From: Aeromonas encheleia
GTDB taxonomy: Bacteria > Pseudomonadota > Gammaproteobacteria > Enterobacterales > Aeromonadaceae
Length of the DNA: 64,000 nucleotides
Direction of reading: 5' to 3'
NCBI RefSeq assembly: GCF_900637545.1
Contig: NZ_LR134376.1
Coordinates: 626,001 to 690,000 of the forward strand
Shown here: positions 1 through 8,800 of the stretch, in pieces
How the letters are laid out: the number at the start of each line of letters is the position of its first letter
Numbering within the stretch: the stretch's first letter is position 1
Position numbers and translations under genes: made by a program
Notes under the pieces: model-generated
The model's input: only the letters and a program-made list of their open reading frames with translations
Told to the model about the DNA's origin: nothing
Database searches by the model: none

Positions 1-99
1 CAGAGAAGGCCGGAACTTATTAACAACCTAGCTCTGACTGACGAGCAAGAATCACTTCTTGCCGAGTATGTCCGCGAAGTGCGTGACAGCGTTAAGTAG
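1..99 (+). CDS. trmD: TrmD, tRNA (guanine-N1)-methyltransferase, C-terminal fragment
   Basis: Only the last 32 codons lie in the window, ending at a TAG stop. The visible residues run [16 protein letters not shown] and then an acidic helix. This matches the C-terminal end of TrmD, which methylates G37 of tRNAs from S-adenosylmethionine to prevent frameshifting. rplS follows 32 bp downstream, which is the standard rpsP-rimM-trmD-rplS order, so this is most likely the third gene of that ribosomal operon. The identification rests on a short tail plus context. Confidence 0.82.
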   Translation, partial: QRRPELINNLALTDEQESLLAEYVREVRDSVK

Positions 100-131
100 A
101 GTTTTCAGTTTATCCTAGGTAAGGAAAGACA

Positions 132-479
132 ATGAGCAAGATTATTCAGCAGCTTGAACAAGAGCAACTGCGTACCGACATCCCGGCATTTGCCCAGGGC
201 GACACCGTACGTGTTCAAGTTCGTGTTAAAGAAGGTGGTAAAGAGCGTCTGCAGGCTTTCGAAGGCATCGTCATTGCCAAGCGTAACCGCGGTCTGCACT
301 CTGCTTTCACCGTTCGCAAGATTTCCAACGGCGAAGGTGTTGAGCGTGTATTCCAGACTCACTCTCCGCTGATCCACAGTGTAGAACTGAAGCGTCGTGG
401 TGATGTTCGCCGCGCCAAACTGTACTACCTGCGCAACCTGTCCGGCAAAGCTGCTCGTATCAAAGAGAAGCTCAACTAA
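132..479 (+). CDS. rplS: 50S ribosomal protein L19
   Basis: The protein has 115 residues, the normal length for bacterial L19, which sits at the interface between the 30S and 50S subunits. The N-terminus [20 protein letters not shown] and the basic C-terminal end [15 protein letters not shown] are characteristic. A TAAGGAAAG Shine-Dalgarno sequence lies just before the ATG. It is the last gene of the rpsP-rimM-trmD-rplS operon; a strong intrinsic terminator follows within 40 bp. Confidence 0.98.
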
Positions 480-517
480 TTCTATTCGAATTGGTGTCGA
501 AATATCGACAGGTAGTG

Positions 518-546
518 AAAAGGCTCGCCAATGGCGAGCCTTTTTT
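518..546 (+). terminator. Rho-independent terminator after rplS
   Basis: A perfect 8-bp stem GGCTCGCC/GGCGAGCC (522-529 and 533-540) with a 3-nt loop is followed by six T residues. The A run on the 5' side also lets it work in the opposite direction, for the convergent CBM48 gene. Confidence 0.93.
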
Positions 547-575
547 GTATCCGGTGCCGGGCGTGCCGGCGCGAC

Positions 576-905
576 TCAGCCTGGCTGGCTGACCCGGATC
601 ACCGAGTTGTCCCGTCCGAAGGGGCCGGGCACATAGTCATCGGCCGCCCAGTCGTTGTCGTAGTGGCTCTCCCCATCCGGCTGCACCAGCTGGTAACAGT
701 ACTCGAAATGGCTGGGGCCATCGGTGGGCAGGTTGAGGGTTGCCCTGAACTCCCCACTCTTCATCCGTTTAAGTTCAATGGGTTGCCACTGGCTGAACTC
801 CCCCAGCAGCAAGACCTGTTCGGCCTCGCCCGCGGCCTCTTTTTCCACTGCAAAGGTCACCTTGACCTCGGGACGCGACTTGAGAAACTGCTTGTTTATC
901 GGCAT
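576..905 (-). CDS. Small single-domain CBM48 (isoamylase N-terminal/AMPK glycogen-binding-like) protein
   Basis: This 109-residue protein has the layout of an isoamylase early-set/CBM48 glycan-binding domain. A KVTFAV strand is followed by LLLGEFSQW (the typical G-x-F-x-x-W turn), a charged segment, FRATLNLP, and FEYCYQLV (the Y-x-Y strand common in these domains). It ends with DNDWAADDYVPGPFGRDNSV, which resembles the D/N-P-D/N region after the domain. No catalytic domain is attached and no signal peptide is visible, so it is probably cytoplasmic. By family it could bind glycogen or another alpha-glucan. It is transcribed convergently to rplS and has mutH upstream on the same strand, 83 bp away. 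No biochemical role can be assigned. Confidence 0.75.
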   Translation of the reverse strand: MPINKQFLKSRPEVKVTFAVEKEAAGEAEQVLLLGEFSQWQPIELKRMKSGEFRATLNLPTDGPSHFEYCYQLVQPDGESHYDNDWAADDYVPGPFGRDNSVIRVSQPG

Positions 906-988
906 GAAGCCTCCTTGTCATTAGCTGCGAAGAAAGTGTGTCTGGTTATTTTTATACCACTTTATGACAAGGATGTTTATAGGCGAGA

Positions 989-1663
989 TCAAAGGGGCAG
1001 GGCGAAGTGGCGCCGCAGCAGCTGATGGGTGAAATCAATCTTGAGGTAGAAGCCTCGCGGCAGGGTCTGGATCGGCTGGCCGTTGCGGCCGATGGCGCGG
1101 GTCAGCGCCTTGCTGTTGGCCGCCTTGGGGCGCAGCTGCATGATCTGGCCGTGGCGGGCGCTGATCTGCTCCACTTCCCCCAGCACTATCATGTCCATCA
1201 GCTCCTCCCAATCCTGACGCAGCAGCCGATCTTCTTCCTCGCTCGGGCTCCACAGCAGCGGCATGCCGACCCGGCGCTCGCCGACGGGAATGTCACGGCT
1301 GCCCTCCACCGGGATCCAGAGCACCCGCGACAGCTTGTTGCGCACGTTCGACTCTTCCCAGCGCTGGCCGCTGATCCCGATGAGCGGTGCGACGCAGACG
1401 AAGGTGGTCTCCAGCGGCTTGCCATGAGGATCGACCGGGATCGTCTTGAGCTCTATGCCCAGATCCGGGAAGTCCTGCTCCGGCCTGCTGCCCGCACTGG
1501 CCCCCAGCTGCCATTCGATCAACTGGCCGATCCAGCCCTTGTCCCGCCTCAGATCGTGCGGCACCGGGATCCCGGCGGTCGCGGCGAGCTGGGCCAGGGT
1601 GAGGCCCGCCATGGCGTAGGCGCGAGCCAGCAATTCCTGCTCTGACTGGGGATTGGCGGGCAT
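989..1663 (-). CDS. mutH: DNA mismatch repair endonuclease MutH
   Basis: This is the 224-residue methyl-directed mismatch-repair endonuclease, close to the usual 225-230 residues. Once activated by MutS and MutL it nicks the unmethylated strand at hemimethylated GATC sites. The catalytic D-x6-E-x-K motif is present in [14 protein letters not shown] (D64, E71, K73), as are the conserved [13 protein letters not shown] segment before it and the RALTRAIG- and HQLLRR-containing C-terminal part. An AGGAGT ribosome-binding site lies just upstream of the ATG. Its presence implies a Dam-methylating host. It is divergent from rppH across an unusually GATC-rich gap. Confidence 0.97.
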   Translation of the reverse strand: MPANPQSEQELLARAYAMAGLTLAQLAATAGIPVPHDLRRDKGWIGQLIEWQLGASAGSRPEQDFPDLGIELKTIPVDPHGKPLETTFVCVAPLIGISGQRWEESNVRNKLSRVLWIPVEGSRDIPVGERRVGMPLLWSPSEEEDRLLRQDWEELMDMIVLGEVEQISARHGQIMQLRPKAANSKALTRAIGRNGQPIQTLPRGFYLKIDFTHQLLRRHFALPL

Positions 1664-2396
1664 GGAGGACTCCTGTTAGAGGGGATGAGTCTAGCAAGTC
1701 TGATCCTCGCGGAGGATCGCTGTTTTTATAACCGATCCTTGCCCGGCTGTGCACAGGGTGGGCAAGATTGTGGATCATCATCTATGGCAATGATTTTAAA
1801 GGAATTTGACTTCTTTCTCCAGTCGTCGCGAGCGCAGGATCCCGGTTGCAATAAGTTGTCCAAGGGTTTGGCCTGGCTGTTGCACATAGTTATCCACAGA
1901 AATCTTGGATAACTGGCATAAAGTGGTGATGAAGGGTCAGCTATCAGAAATAAATGTGAGAGTGCACCGATTTTTCTCGCCATATCGGTGCAGATAATGC
2001 GCCATCCTTGTGGATAAACTAGCCTTGGTGGATCTTTGAGCAGTCGAACTTGTTCACAATTGACAGCCAGGATCCTCGGTGGCAAAAGACATGGATCTTG
2101 ATCCAGCACTAAAATATTAACTGTATGTATTTAAATGAATATTATGTTTTTTAACGAATCGGGTATGATACGGCATGACTGGATGTCTTAGTATAAAACT
2201 ACTGTATATACCCGCTTGATCACAGGCTTATGCACAGTCTGGGTGGGCAACTCGCAGAGCTTGATCTTCAGATTTGTTTATAACTTGGCTTGAAATGCCA
2301 AGTTATTCATGAGTGGCTGACTGCAGTCCCTGTTTGCTGCCACGGAGTGAATGTGGAACAATCTCTTTATAGATTCAGCCTTTATAAGGTGATCAC
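1664..2396. other. Gene-free mutH-rppH intergenic region with DnaA-box-like sites, many GATC sites and an AT-rich block
   Basis: This 733-bp stretch holds no convincing gene. It has two perfect DnaA-box sequences in opposite orientation: TTATCCACA at 1890-1898 and its complement TGTGGATAA at 2009-2017. A third, TTATGCACA, lies at 2228-2236, with near-matches at 1769-1777 and 2050-2058. I count 12 GATC sites by eye, against about three expected by chance. An AT-rich run covers roughly 2108-2160. Together these resemble a replication-control or DnaA-binding region, but function is inferred only. Confidence 0.5.
2281..2305. repeat. Perfect 9-bp inverted repeat upstream of rppH
   Basis: TAACTTGGC (2281-2289) and GCCAAGTTA (2297-2305) are exact reverse complements around a 7-nt spacer. 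No T run follows, so this is not an obvious terminator. It could be an operator or a hairpin in the rppH leader, about 90 bp before the start codon. Confidence 0.6.
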
Positions 2397-2924
2397 GTGA
2401 TAGATGGTGACGGATTTCGTCCCAATGTCGGGATCGTGATCTGTAACCGTGACGGACAAGTATTGTGGGCTAAGCGCTATGGGCAGCACTCCTGGCAGTT
2501 TCCGCAGGGGGGAGTTGATGATGGTGAATCGCCGGAACAGGCCATGTATCGTGAGCTGTACGAGGAGATAGGCCTCAGGCAAGACGATGTGACCATACTG
2601 GCGACCAGTCGCAACTGGCTGAAGTACCGCTTACCCAAACGACTCGTTCGCTGGGACAGTTCACCGGTCTGTATTGGCCAAAAGCAGAAATGGTTTTTGT
2701 TGCAGCTCGATCCGGGCAAAGAGTCCAGGATCCAATTCGGCTGTCATGGTCACCCGGAATTTGATGATTGGCGTTGGGTCAGCTTCTGGTACCCGGTCCG
2801 TCAGGTCGTCTCCTTCAAGCGGGAAGTCTACCGCCGGGTGATGAAGGAGTTTGCCCCGCTGGCCATGCCGGTACCCGTGGTGCAAGTTAATCGAAAGGAT
2901 GGGCGGCGCAACCGCTCTCGCTAA
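2397..2924 (+). CDS. rppH: RNA pyrophosphohydrolase RppH
   Basis: This 175-residue Nudix hydrolase removes pyrophosphate from the 5' triphosphate end of mRNAs and so starts RNase E-dependent decay. The N-terminus [17 protein letters not shown] and the segment WKRLVRWD-like [19 protein letters not shown] are diagnostic for RppH. The Nudix box spans residues 38-60, with the catalytic REL-x-EE-x-G core intact. The start is GTG, with an AAGG element 9 nt before it, and corresponds to the start used in enterobacterial orthologues. ptsP follows after 13 bp, as in E. coli, so the two are probably co-transcribed. Confidence 0.96.
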   Translation: MIDGDGFRPNVGIVICNRDGQVLWAKRYGQHSWQFPQGGVDDGESPEQAMYRELYEEIGLRQDDVTILATSRNWLKYRLPKRLVRWDSSPVCIGQKQKWFLLQLDPGKESRIQFGCHGHPEFDDWRWVSFWYPVRQVVSFKREVYRRVMKEFAPLAMPVPVVQVNRKDGRRNRSR

Positions 2925-2937
2925 GGAGCACAGCTAG

Positions 2938-5217
2938 TTGCTGACGGAACTCAGACGCATCGTCGAAAGCATGGCCGAGGCCAACACCCTCGAGCAGGCC
3001 TTGCAGGCATTGGTGAGCCAGACCCGGCTCGCCATGACGGTGGACTGCTGCTCCGTCTACGTCGCCGAACCGGACATGCGCCGTTATCGTCTGGCGGCGA
3101 CCGATGGTCTGGCCGAGTCGGCGGTGGGCAAGGCCACGCTGCCGTTCGAGCAGGGCATCGTCGGCCTGGTGGGTCAGCGGGAAGAGCTGATCAACCTGGC
3201 CGATGCCCCTTCCCACCCCAGTTTCAAGTTCCTGCCCGATGTCGCCGAAGAGGCGTTTCGCTCCTTCCTCGGTGCCCCCATCATGCATCAGCGCCAGGTG
3301 GTGGGCATCCTGGTGGTACAACAGAAAGAGAGCCGGCTGTTCGATGAGGGGGAAGAGTCCTTCATGGTCACGCTGGCGGCGCAGCTGGCGGCCCGCATCG
3401 CCCAGGCCCAGGCCAAGGGCTGGTTGCAGAAGACCGACTGGAGCAAGCCGCTGCGCGGCATCGCCGGGGCCAGTGGCATCGCCATCGCCAAGGCCTGGGT
3501 GTGGCGCCCGCGCAAGGCGCTCAACAGCATCACCCCGCGCAAGGACGAGGAGCACGGCAAGCAGCTGGCGCGCCTGGAGCTCGCGGTGGAGGAGGTGCGC
3601 CACGATCTGGAGAGCCTGGCGCTGCGTTTTCGCGAGAGCTACAGCCAGGATTCGGTCGCCATCTTCGACATCTATCTGCACCTGCTCAACGATCCCGGTT
3701 ACATCAAGCCGATCCGCAACAAGGTCAGCAAGGAACACTGGACCGCGATCTCCGCGGTCAAGCTCATCAGCGATCGGCTGATCGAGCAGTTCAAGGGGAT
3801 GAAGGATCCCTACCTGCGGGAGCGCTCCACCGATGTGAAGGACATAGCCCAGCGGCTCATCAGCCGCCTGGTGCAGGATGAGCCTGAGCAGCTCACCATA
3901 GGGGAGCCGGTGGTGCTGGTCGCCGACGAGGTGACCGCCACCATACTCGCCGAGATCCCGCGCGAATTCTTGAGCGGTGTGGTCTCGCTGAAGGGGGGGA
4001 CCAACTCCCATGCCGCCATCTTGGCCCGCGCCATGGGGGTCGCGGCCATCATGGGGGTGGATCTGCCGCTCGGCGACATCGGTGGTCGCACCCTGGTGGT
4101 CGACGGCTATAGCGGCGATCTCTTCATCGAACCCAATCAGGTGATCCTGACCGAGTACCGGCAGCTGCTCAATGAGGAGCGGGCGCTGGATACCCTGGTG
4201 CGCACCGTGGATCATCAGCCGTCCGAGACCGCTGACGGCACGCCGGTATCGCTGCTGCTCAACGCGGGCCTCAGCGCCGACACCGAGATCTCCCTCAATC
4301 ATCTGGCGGACGGGGTGGGGCTCTATCGCACCGAGATCCCCTTCATGCTGCAGGACAGCTTCCCCTCCGAATGGGAGCAGACCGCGCGCTATCGCGGCAT
4401 CCTGGAAACCTATCGCGATCGTCCGGTGTGCATGCGCACCCTGGATGTGGGCGGCGACAAGCAATTACCTTATTTCCCCATCGTCGAGGAGAATCCCTTC
4501 CTCGGCTGGCGGGGGATCCGGCTCACCCTAGATCATCCCGAGCTGTTCCTGGTCCAGCTCAAGGCCATGCTGCGCGCCAGCGAAGGGCTGGACAATCTGG
4601 CCATCATGCTGCCGATGATCAGCAGCGTCGGCGAGATCCGGGCCTCCCGCCGGCTGCTGGATCAGGCCTGGCGCGAGGTGTCGGAAGAGGCCGCCAGCCG
4701 CGATGCCGTGATCCGCTACCCCAGCCTGGGGGTGATGATAGAGGTGCCCTCCGCCCTCTATATCCTGCCGGAGATGGCGCCCCTCATCGACTTCTGGTCG
4801 GTGGGCAGCAATGACCTGACCCAGTATCTGCTGGCGGTGGATCGCAACAATGCCAGGGTCGCCAGCATCTATGATGCCTTCCATCCGGCGGTGATCCGCG
4901 CCCTGCAACTGCTGGTCGATGCCTCCCACCGTTACCAGAAGCCGGTCTCGGTGTGCGGCGAGCTGGCCGGGGATCCGGTCGGCGTGTTGCTGCTGCTGGC
5001 CATGGGCTACCGCCGCTTCAGCATGAATACCCACAACATCTCCCGCATCAAGTACGTGCTGCGCCAATCCAATCTCGGCGAGCTGAAGGCCCTGATGGCC
5101 GATGGCCTCAAGCACGACAATCCCCATGTGCTGCGTGGCCTGTTTGCCCGCTATCTGGAAGAGCACGGCCTCGGCGGTTTGCTGCGCGCGGGCCACAAGG
5201 CCAAGCTGCCCGATTGA
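2938..5217 (+). CDS. ptsP: PtsP, phosphoenolpyruvate-protein phosphotransferase (EI-Ntr) with GAF domain
   Basis: This 759-residue protein is enzyme I of the nitrogen PTS: it takes phosphate from PEP and passes it to NPr (PtsO). An N-terminal GAF domain (about 15-160) precedes the PEP-utilising N-terminal, mobile and barrel domains. The phosphorylated histidine is H358 in GGTNSHAA, and the catalytic cysteine is C673 in VCGELAGD. SVGSNDLTQY is the family signature. The start is TTG at 2938, supported by an AAGGAG element ten bases upstream and by alignment with the E. coli N-terminus. It is second in the rppH-ptsP-lgt-thyA cluster. Confidence 0.96.
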   Translation: MLTELRRIVESMAEANTLEQALQALVSQTRLAMTVDCCSVYVAEPDMRRYRLAATDGLAESAVGKATLPFEQGIVGLVGQREELINLADAPSHPSFKFLPDVAEEAFRSFLGAPIMHQRQVVGILVVQQKESRLFDEGEESFMVTLAAQLAARIAQAQAKGWLQKTDWSKPLRGIAGASGIAIAKAWVWRPRKALNSITPRKDEEHGKQLARLELAVEEVRHDLESLALRFRESYSQDSVAIFDIYLHLLNDPGYIKPIRNKVSKEHWTAISAVKLISDRLIEQFKGMKDPYLRERSTDVKDIAQRLISRLVQDEPEQLTIGEPVVLVADEVTATILAEIPREFLSGVVSLKGGTNSHAAILARAMGVAAIMGVDLPLGDIGGRTLVVDGYSGDLFIEPNQVILTEYRQLLNEERALDTLVRTVDHQPSETADGTPVSLLLNAGLSADTEISLNHLADGVGLYRTEIPFMLQDSFPSEWEQTARYRGILETYRDRPVCMRTLDVGGDKQLPYFPIVEENPFLGWRGIRLTLDHPELFLVQLKAMLRASEGLDNLAIMLPMISSVGEIRASRRLLDQAWREVSEEAASRDAVIRYPSLGVMIEVPSALYILPEMAPLIDFWSVGSNDLTQYLLAVDRNNARVASIYDAFHPAVIRALQLLVDASHRYQKPVSVCGELAGDPVGVLLLLAMGYRRFSMNTHNISRIKYVLRQSNLGELKALMADGLKHDNPHVLRGLFARYLEEHGLGGLLRAGHKAKLPD

Positions 5218-5284
5218 TATTCAGTCTTGTTCCTGCTGACGAATGATCGGAGAATGCGGCTTTTCTTATGACTGGGGCCGCACT

Positions 5285-6112
5285 ATGCAGCACGATGGAT
5301 ATTGGGTTTTCTCGCAGATTGATCCCGTAGCATTCAGTTTGGGACCACTATCGGTACGCTGGTATGGTCTCATGTACCTGTTTGGCTTCGCCTTTGCCAT
5401 GTGGCTGGCGGGCCGTCGCGCCGATGCGCCAAACAGTGGCTGGACCCGCAACGAGGTCTCTGATCTGCTGTTCTACGGCTTCCTCGGGGTGATCCTGGGT
5501 GGCCGGGTCGGTTACGTGCTGTTCTACAACTTCGACCTCTTCCTGGCAGACCCTCTCTATCTGTTCAAGATCTGGACCGGCGGCATGTCGTTCCACGGTG
5601 GCCTGATCGGGGTCATCACCGCCATGATCTGGTTTGCCCACAAGACCAAGCGCCATTTCTTCACCGTGGCTGACTTCGTGGCGCCGCTGATCCCGTTCGG
5701 GCTGGGGGTCGGCCGCATCGGCAACTTCATGAACGGCGAGCTGTGGGGTCGGATCACCGATGTGCCCTGGGCCATCATCTTCCCGGAAGCCGGCCCGGAG
5801 CCGCGCCATCCCTCCCAGCTCTACCAGTTCGCCCTGGAAGGGGTGGTGCTGTTCATCATCCTCAACCTGTTCTGGCGCAAGAATCCGCCTCGTGGCGCCA
5901 TCTCCGGCATGTTCCTGCTGTGCTACGGTCTGTTCCGCTTCCTGGTGGAGTTCGTACGCCAGCCGGACAGCCAGCTTGGTCTCTACTTCCAGGAGATCAG
6001 CATGGGCCAGATCCTCTCTACCCCGATGATCATCATCGGCGCCCTGATGATCTGGGTCGCCTACAAGCGGCCGCAGCTGTTCGGTAACGGGGCAAAGGAG
6101 GCTAAGCAATGA
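5285..6112 (+). CDS. lgt: Prolipoprotein diacylglyceryl transferase Lgt
   Basis: This 275-residue inner-membrane enzyme transfers diacylglycerol from phosphatidylglycerol to the lipobox cysteine of prolipoproteins, the first step in lipoprotein maturation. The HGG segment after [10 protein letters not shown] (H104) and the Lgt signature [14 protein letters not shown] (143-156) are present, with about seven membrane segments. I chose the ATG at 5285 ([14 protein letters not shown]) because the family starts this way. An in-frame ATG at 5243 would add 14 residues. The stop overlaps the thyA start (ATGA), so the two are translationally coupled. Confidence 0.96.
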   Translation: MQHDGYWVFSQIDPVAFSLGPLSVRWYGLMYLFGFAFAMWLAGRRADAPNSGWTRNEVSDLLFYGFLGVILGGRVGYVLFYNFDLFLADPLYLFKIWTGGMSFHGGLIGVITAMIWFAHKTKRHFFTVADFVAPLIPFGLGVGRIGNFMNGELWGRITDVPWAIIFPEAGPEPRHPSQLYQFALEGVVLFIILNLFWRKNPPRGAISGMFLLCYGLFRFLVEFVRQPDSQLGLYFQEISMGQILSTPMIIIGALMIWVAYKRPQLFGNGAKEAKQ

Positions 6113-6903
6113 GGGCTTATCTCGACCTGATGCAGAAGATCCTGGATGAGGGCACGGTCAAGTCCGACCGTACCGGCACCGGCACCGTCTCTCTGTTCGG
6201 TCACCAGATGCGCTTCAATCTGGCCGACGGCTTCCCGCTGGTCACCACCAAGAAGTGCCACCTGCGCTCCATCATTCACGAGCTGCTCTGGTTCCTCAAT
6301 GGCGACACCAACACCGCCTATCTGAAGGAGCACGGGGTCAGCATCTGGGATGAGTGGGCCGACGAGCACGGCGATCTGGGCCCGGTCTATGGCGCCCAGT
6401 GGCGTTCCTGGCCGGCGGCCGATGGCAGCGTCATCGACCAGATCCAACGGGCGGTGGATGACATCAAGCACAACCCGGATTCGCGCCGTATCATCGTCTC
6501 GGCCTGGAACGTGGGCGAGCTGGACAAGATGGCGCTGGCACCCTGCCACGCCTTCTTTCAGTTCTACGTGGCGGACGGCAAGCTCTCCTGCCAGCTCTAC
6601 CAGCGCAGCTGTGACGTCTTCCTCGGGTTGCCGTTCAACATCGCCAGCTACGCCCTGCTGACCCACATGATGGCCCAGCAGTGCGATCTGGCGGTGGGGG
6701 ACTTCGTCTGGACCGGTGGCGACGTGCACCTCTACTCCAACCACATGGAGCAGACCGCTCTGCAGCTCTCCCGCGAGCCGCGCCCCTTGCCGCAGCTGGT
6801 GATCAAACGCAAGCCGGACTCCATCTTCGACTACCAGTTCGAGGATTTCGAGATCCAGGGCTACGATCCCCATCCCGGCATCAAGGCGCCCGTCGCCATC
6901 TGA
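6109..6903 (+). CDS. thyA: Thymidylate synthase
   Basis: This 264-residue enzyme has the exact length of E. coli ThyA. It converts dUMP to dTMP with methylenetetrahydrofolate in the cytoplasm. The nucleophile is C146 in [32 protein letters not shown] is the dUMP/folate-binding signature, and the C-terminus ends [10 protein letters not shown] as expected. It overlaps lgt by 4 bp and is followed by an intrinsic terminator, so it closes the operon. Confidence 0.98.
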   Translation: MRAYLDLMQKILDEGTVKSDRTGTGTVSLFGHQMRFNLADGFPLVTTKKCHLRSIIHELLWFLNGDTNTAYLKEHGVSIWDEWADEHGDLGPVYGAQWRSWPAADGSVIDQIQRAVDDIKHNPDSRRIIVSAWNVGELDKMALAPCHAFFQFYVADGKLSCQLYQRSCDVFLGLPFNIASYALLTHMMAQQCDLAVGDFVWTGGDVHLYSNHMEQTALQLSREPRPLPQLVIKRKPDSIFDYQFEDFEIQGYDPHPGIKAPVAI

Positions 6904-7208
6904 TCCGGGCTTTCGCGTCGGTGGCGAGCTATTCCCTGAGTGGGAGCGCCATCCGACATCGAGACAGGGTTCGACCGCATCTGTTCGAAAGGCGCCTCAG
7001 GGCGCCTTTTTTACGCACCCAATAAAATATTTATGCATTTTCATGAATGGCGAGATGGCTGGGAAAAGGCATGTGAAAACATGCTTATAGCAGATGGCTT
7101 TATTTTTGCCTTCGGTTTTCCCGTTGTTAATGGCAGTTAGAAACGATTTTTCATTGGCTCACTTCGACTCTAGACTGAAAAAAATGCAATATTGTGGACA
7201 GTTAGACC
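6904..7208. other. thyA-nhaA intergenic region
   Basis: These 305 bp hold the thyA terminator and then an AT-rich segment from about 7020 that must contain the nhaA promoter. I do not see a convincing sigma-70 pair or a gene. In E. coli this kind of region binds NhaR, but I cannot point to a specific site here. Confidence 0.4.
6988..7012 (+). terminator. Rho-independent terminator after thyA
   Basis: AAAGGCGCC and GGCGCCTTT pair around a TCAG loop, followed by a run of six T residues (7007-7012). Confidence 0.92.
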
Positions 7209-8399
7209 ATGAGTGACGTATTCAAAAGATTTCTCAAACTGGAGTCGGCCTCCGGAATAATTCTGATCCTGGCGGCCCTGCTGGCCATTGGCCTGGCCAA
7301 CTCGGCTTTTGCCGAGCACTACCAGGCCTTCCTCAATACCCCGGTGCAGGTGCGCATCGCCGCCCTCGACATCGACAAGCCGCTGTTGCTCTGGATCAAC
7401 GACGGCTTCATGGCGATCTTCTTCCTGCTGGTCGGGCTGGAGGTCAAGCGTGAGATGCTGGAGGGGGCGCTGTCGTCCCGGGTACAGGCGACCTTCCCGG
7501 CCATCGCCGCGGTGGGTGGCATGCTGGCCCCTGCGCTCATCTACGCCTTCTTCAACTACGAAGACGAGGTGACCCGAGCCGGTTGGGCCATCCCGGCCGC
7601 GACCGACATCGCCTTCGCCCTCGGCGTGATGGCGTTGCTGGGCAAGCGGGTGCCGACCAGCCTCAAGGTGTTCCTGCTGGCGCTGGCCATCATGGACGAC
7701 CTGGGGGTCATCATCATCATCGCGCTCTTCTATACCCAGCAACTGTCGCTGACCGCACTGGTGGTCGGCGTCCTGGCGACCCTCACCCTGCTGTGGATGA
7801 ACCGCCGTGGCGAAGACAGGATCGGCCTCTACATGCTGGTCGGTCTGGTGCTCTGGGTGGCGGTGCTCAAGTCCGGCGTCCATGCGACCCTGGCCGGGGT
7901 GGTGGTGGGCTTCATGATCCCGCTCAACGGCAAGCGTTATGCCTCGCCGCTCAAGCACCTGGAGCATTCGCTGCATCCCTGGAGCGCCTACCTGATCCTG
8001 CCGCTGTTTGCTTTCGCCAACGCCGGGGTCTCCCTCGATGGAATAGGCATGTCGGCCCTGCTGAGCCCGGTGCCCCTTGGCATCATGCTGGGGCTGTTCG
8101 TCGGCAAGCCGCTCGGGGTGTTCACCATCAGCTGGCTGGCGGTGAAGCTCGGCATCGCCCAGCTGCCGAACGGGGTCAACTTCAAGCAGATCTTCGCGGT
8201 CAGCATCCTGTGCGGCATCGGCTTCACCATGTCGATGTTCATCGCATCGCTGGCCTTCGAGCACGGCGGATTGGATTACGGCAGCTACTCACGCCTCGGG
8301 ATCCTGGTGGGATCCACCCTGGCGGCCGTGGTCGGTTATCTCGCCCTGCGGATATCGCTGCCCAACCGGGAGGCGGATCAAAGCACGGAGGGGTTATGA
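7209..8399 (+). CDS. nhaA: Na+/H+ antiporter NhaA
   Basis: This 396-residue inner-membrane antiporter exchanges internal sodium for external protons and protects against salt and alkaline stress. The sodium-binding aspartates are visible as D163 and D164 in AIMDDLGV, and D133 lies in AATDIAF, all at the same positions as in E. coli NhaA. About 12 membrane segments are evident. The stop overlaps the start of the next small gene (ATGA), and nhaR lies just beyond, so regulation by NhaR is likely. Confidence 0.97.
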   Translation: MSDVFKRFLKLESASGIILILAALLAIGLANSAFAEHYQAFLNTPVQVRIAALDIDKPLLLWINDGFMAIFFLLVGLEVKREMLEGALSSRVQATFPAIAAVGGMLAPALIYAFFNYEDEVTRAGWAIPAATDIAFALGVMALLGKRVPTSLKVFLLALAIMDDLGVIIIIALFYTQQLSLTALVVGVLATLTLLWMNRRGEDRIGLYMLVGLVLWVAVLKSGVHATLAGVVVGFMIPLNGKRYASPLKHLEHSLHPWSAYLILPLFAFANAGVSLDGIGMSALLSPVPLGIMLGLFVGKPLGVFTISWLAVKLGIAQLPNGVNFKQIFAVSILCGIGFTMSMFIASLAFEHGGLDYGSYSRLGILVGSTLAAVVGYLALRISLPNREADQSTEGL

Positions 8400-8800
8400 G
8401 AAGACTAGGATGGTTGGTCATGCTGGCTAGCCCGGCGCTCTGGGCTAGCAGCCTGGCGGATTGCCAGCAGGATGCGGCATCCAGCAGTTGTTCCGCCTAT
8501 CTCAATGGGGTGGTCGACAGCGCCGTCATGCTGGGTGACCAGCAGGCCAGGGCCCAGTTCGGCGAGACCTTCGCCGAGCGGGCCCTGAGCAGCCGGGCCG
8601 GGGAGCGGGTGAAGAAGTCCCACAAGCGCTACTGCGGGGAGCGGATACCGGACAAGGCGCAGCTCAAACTCCGGTTGCAGACGCAGTTCGCCGCAAACAA
8701 GGTTGACTCGATCAGCGACATGTATGACATTCTGGCGGCTGAACTCAGCTGCTACCGGAGTCCGCCAGCCGCGGGAACCCCAACGGATGTCACACCTTAA
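8396..8800 (+). CDS. Small secreted four-cysteine protein, possibly Rap1a/Tai-like
   Basis: This 134-residue protein begins with a likely signal peptide ([19 protein letters not shown]). The mature part has four cysteines (C23, C32, C80, C119), enough for two disulfides in the periplasm. The pattern [11 protein letters not shown], then a Cys-x5-Pro element and a final AAELSC, loosely resembles the Rap1a/Tai family of small alpha-helical periplasmic proteins, some of which are type VI effector immunity proteins. That resemblance is by eye and weak. The ATG overlaps the nhaA stop, and the 3' end overlaps nhaR by 14 bp, so it is co-translated within an nhaA-x-nhaR operon. A role in sodium response is a guess from position only. 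Confidence 0.72.
   Translation: MRRLGWLVMLASPALWASSLADCQQDAASSSCSAYLNGVVDSAVMLGDQQARAQFGETFAERALSSRAGERVKKSHKRYCGERIPDKAQLKLRLQTQFAANKVDSISDMYDILAAELSCYRSPPAAGTPTDVTP

Noticed and set aside
1726..2109. A 127-codon frame on the minus strand in the mutH-rppH gap
   Set aside because: No ribosome-binding site or family, and the region carries DnaA-box-like sites and GATC clusters expected of non-coding DNA.
1664..2396. The chromosomal replication origin itself
   Set aside because: The flanking genes are mutH and rppH rather than mnmG/mioC/dnaA, and a tight box array with a clear unwinding element is not seen. I keep it as a DnaA-binding region candidate only.
2887..4464. A 525-codon open frame on the minus strand inside ptsP
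   Set aside because: It lies antisense to ptsP, has low-complexity His/Gln/Gly-rich translation, and matches no family. Such long antisense frames are a known result of high GC3.
6940..7140. A 66-codon frame on the plus strand between thyA and nhaA
   Set aside because: It runs through the thyA terminator and has no ribosome-binding site.
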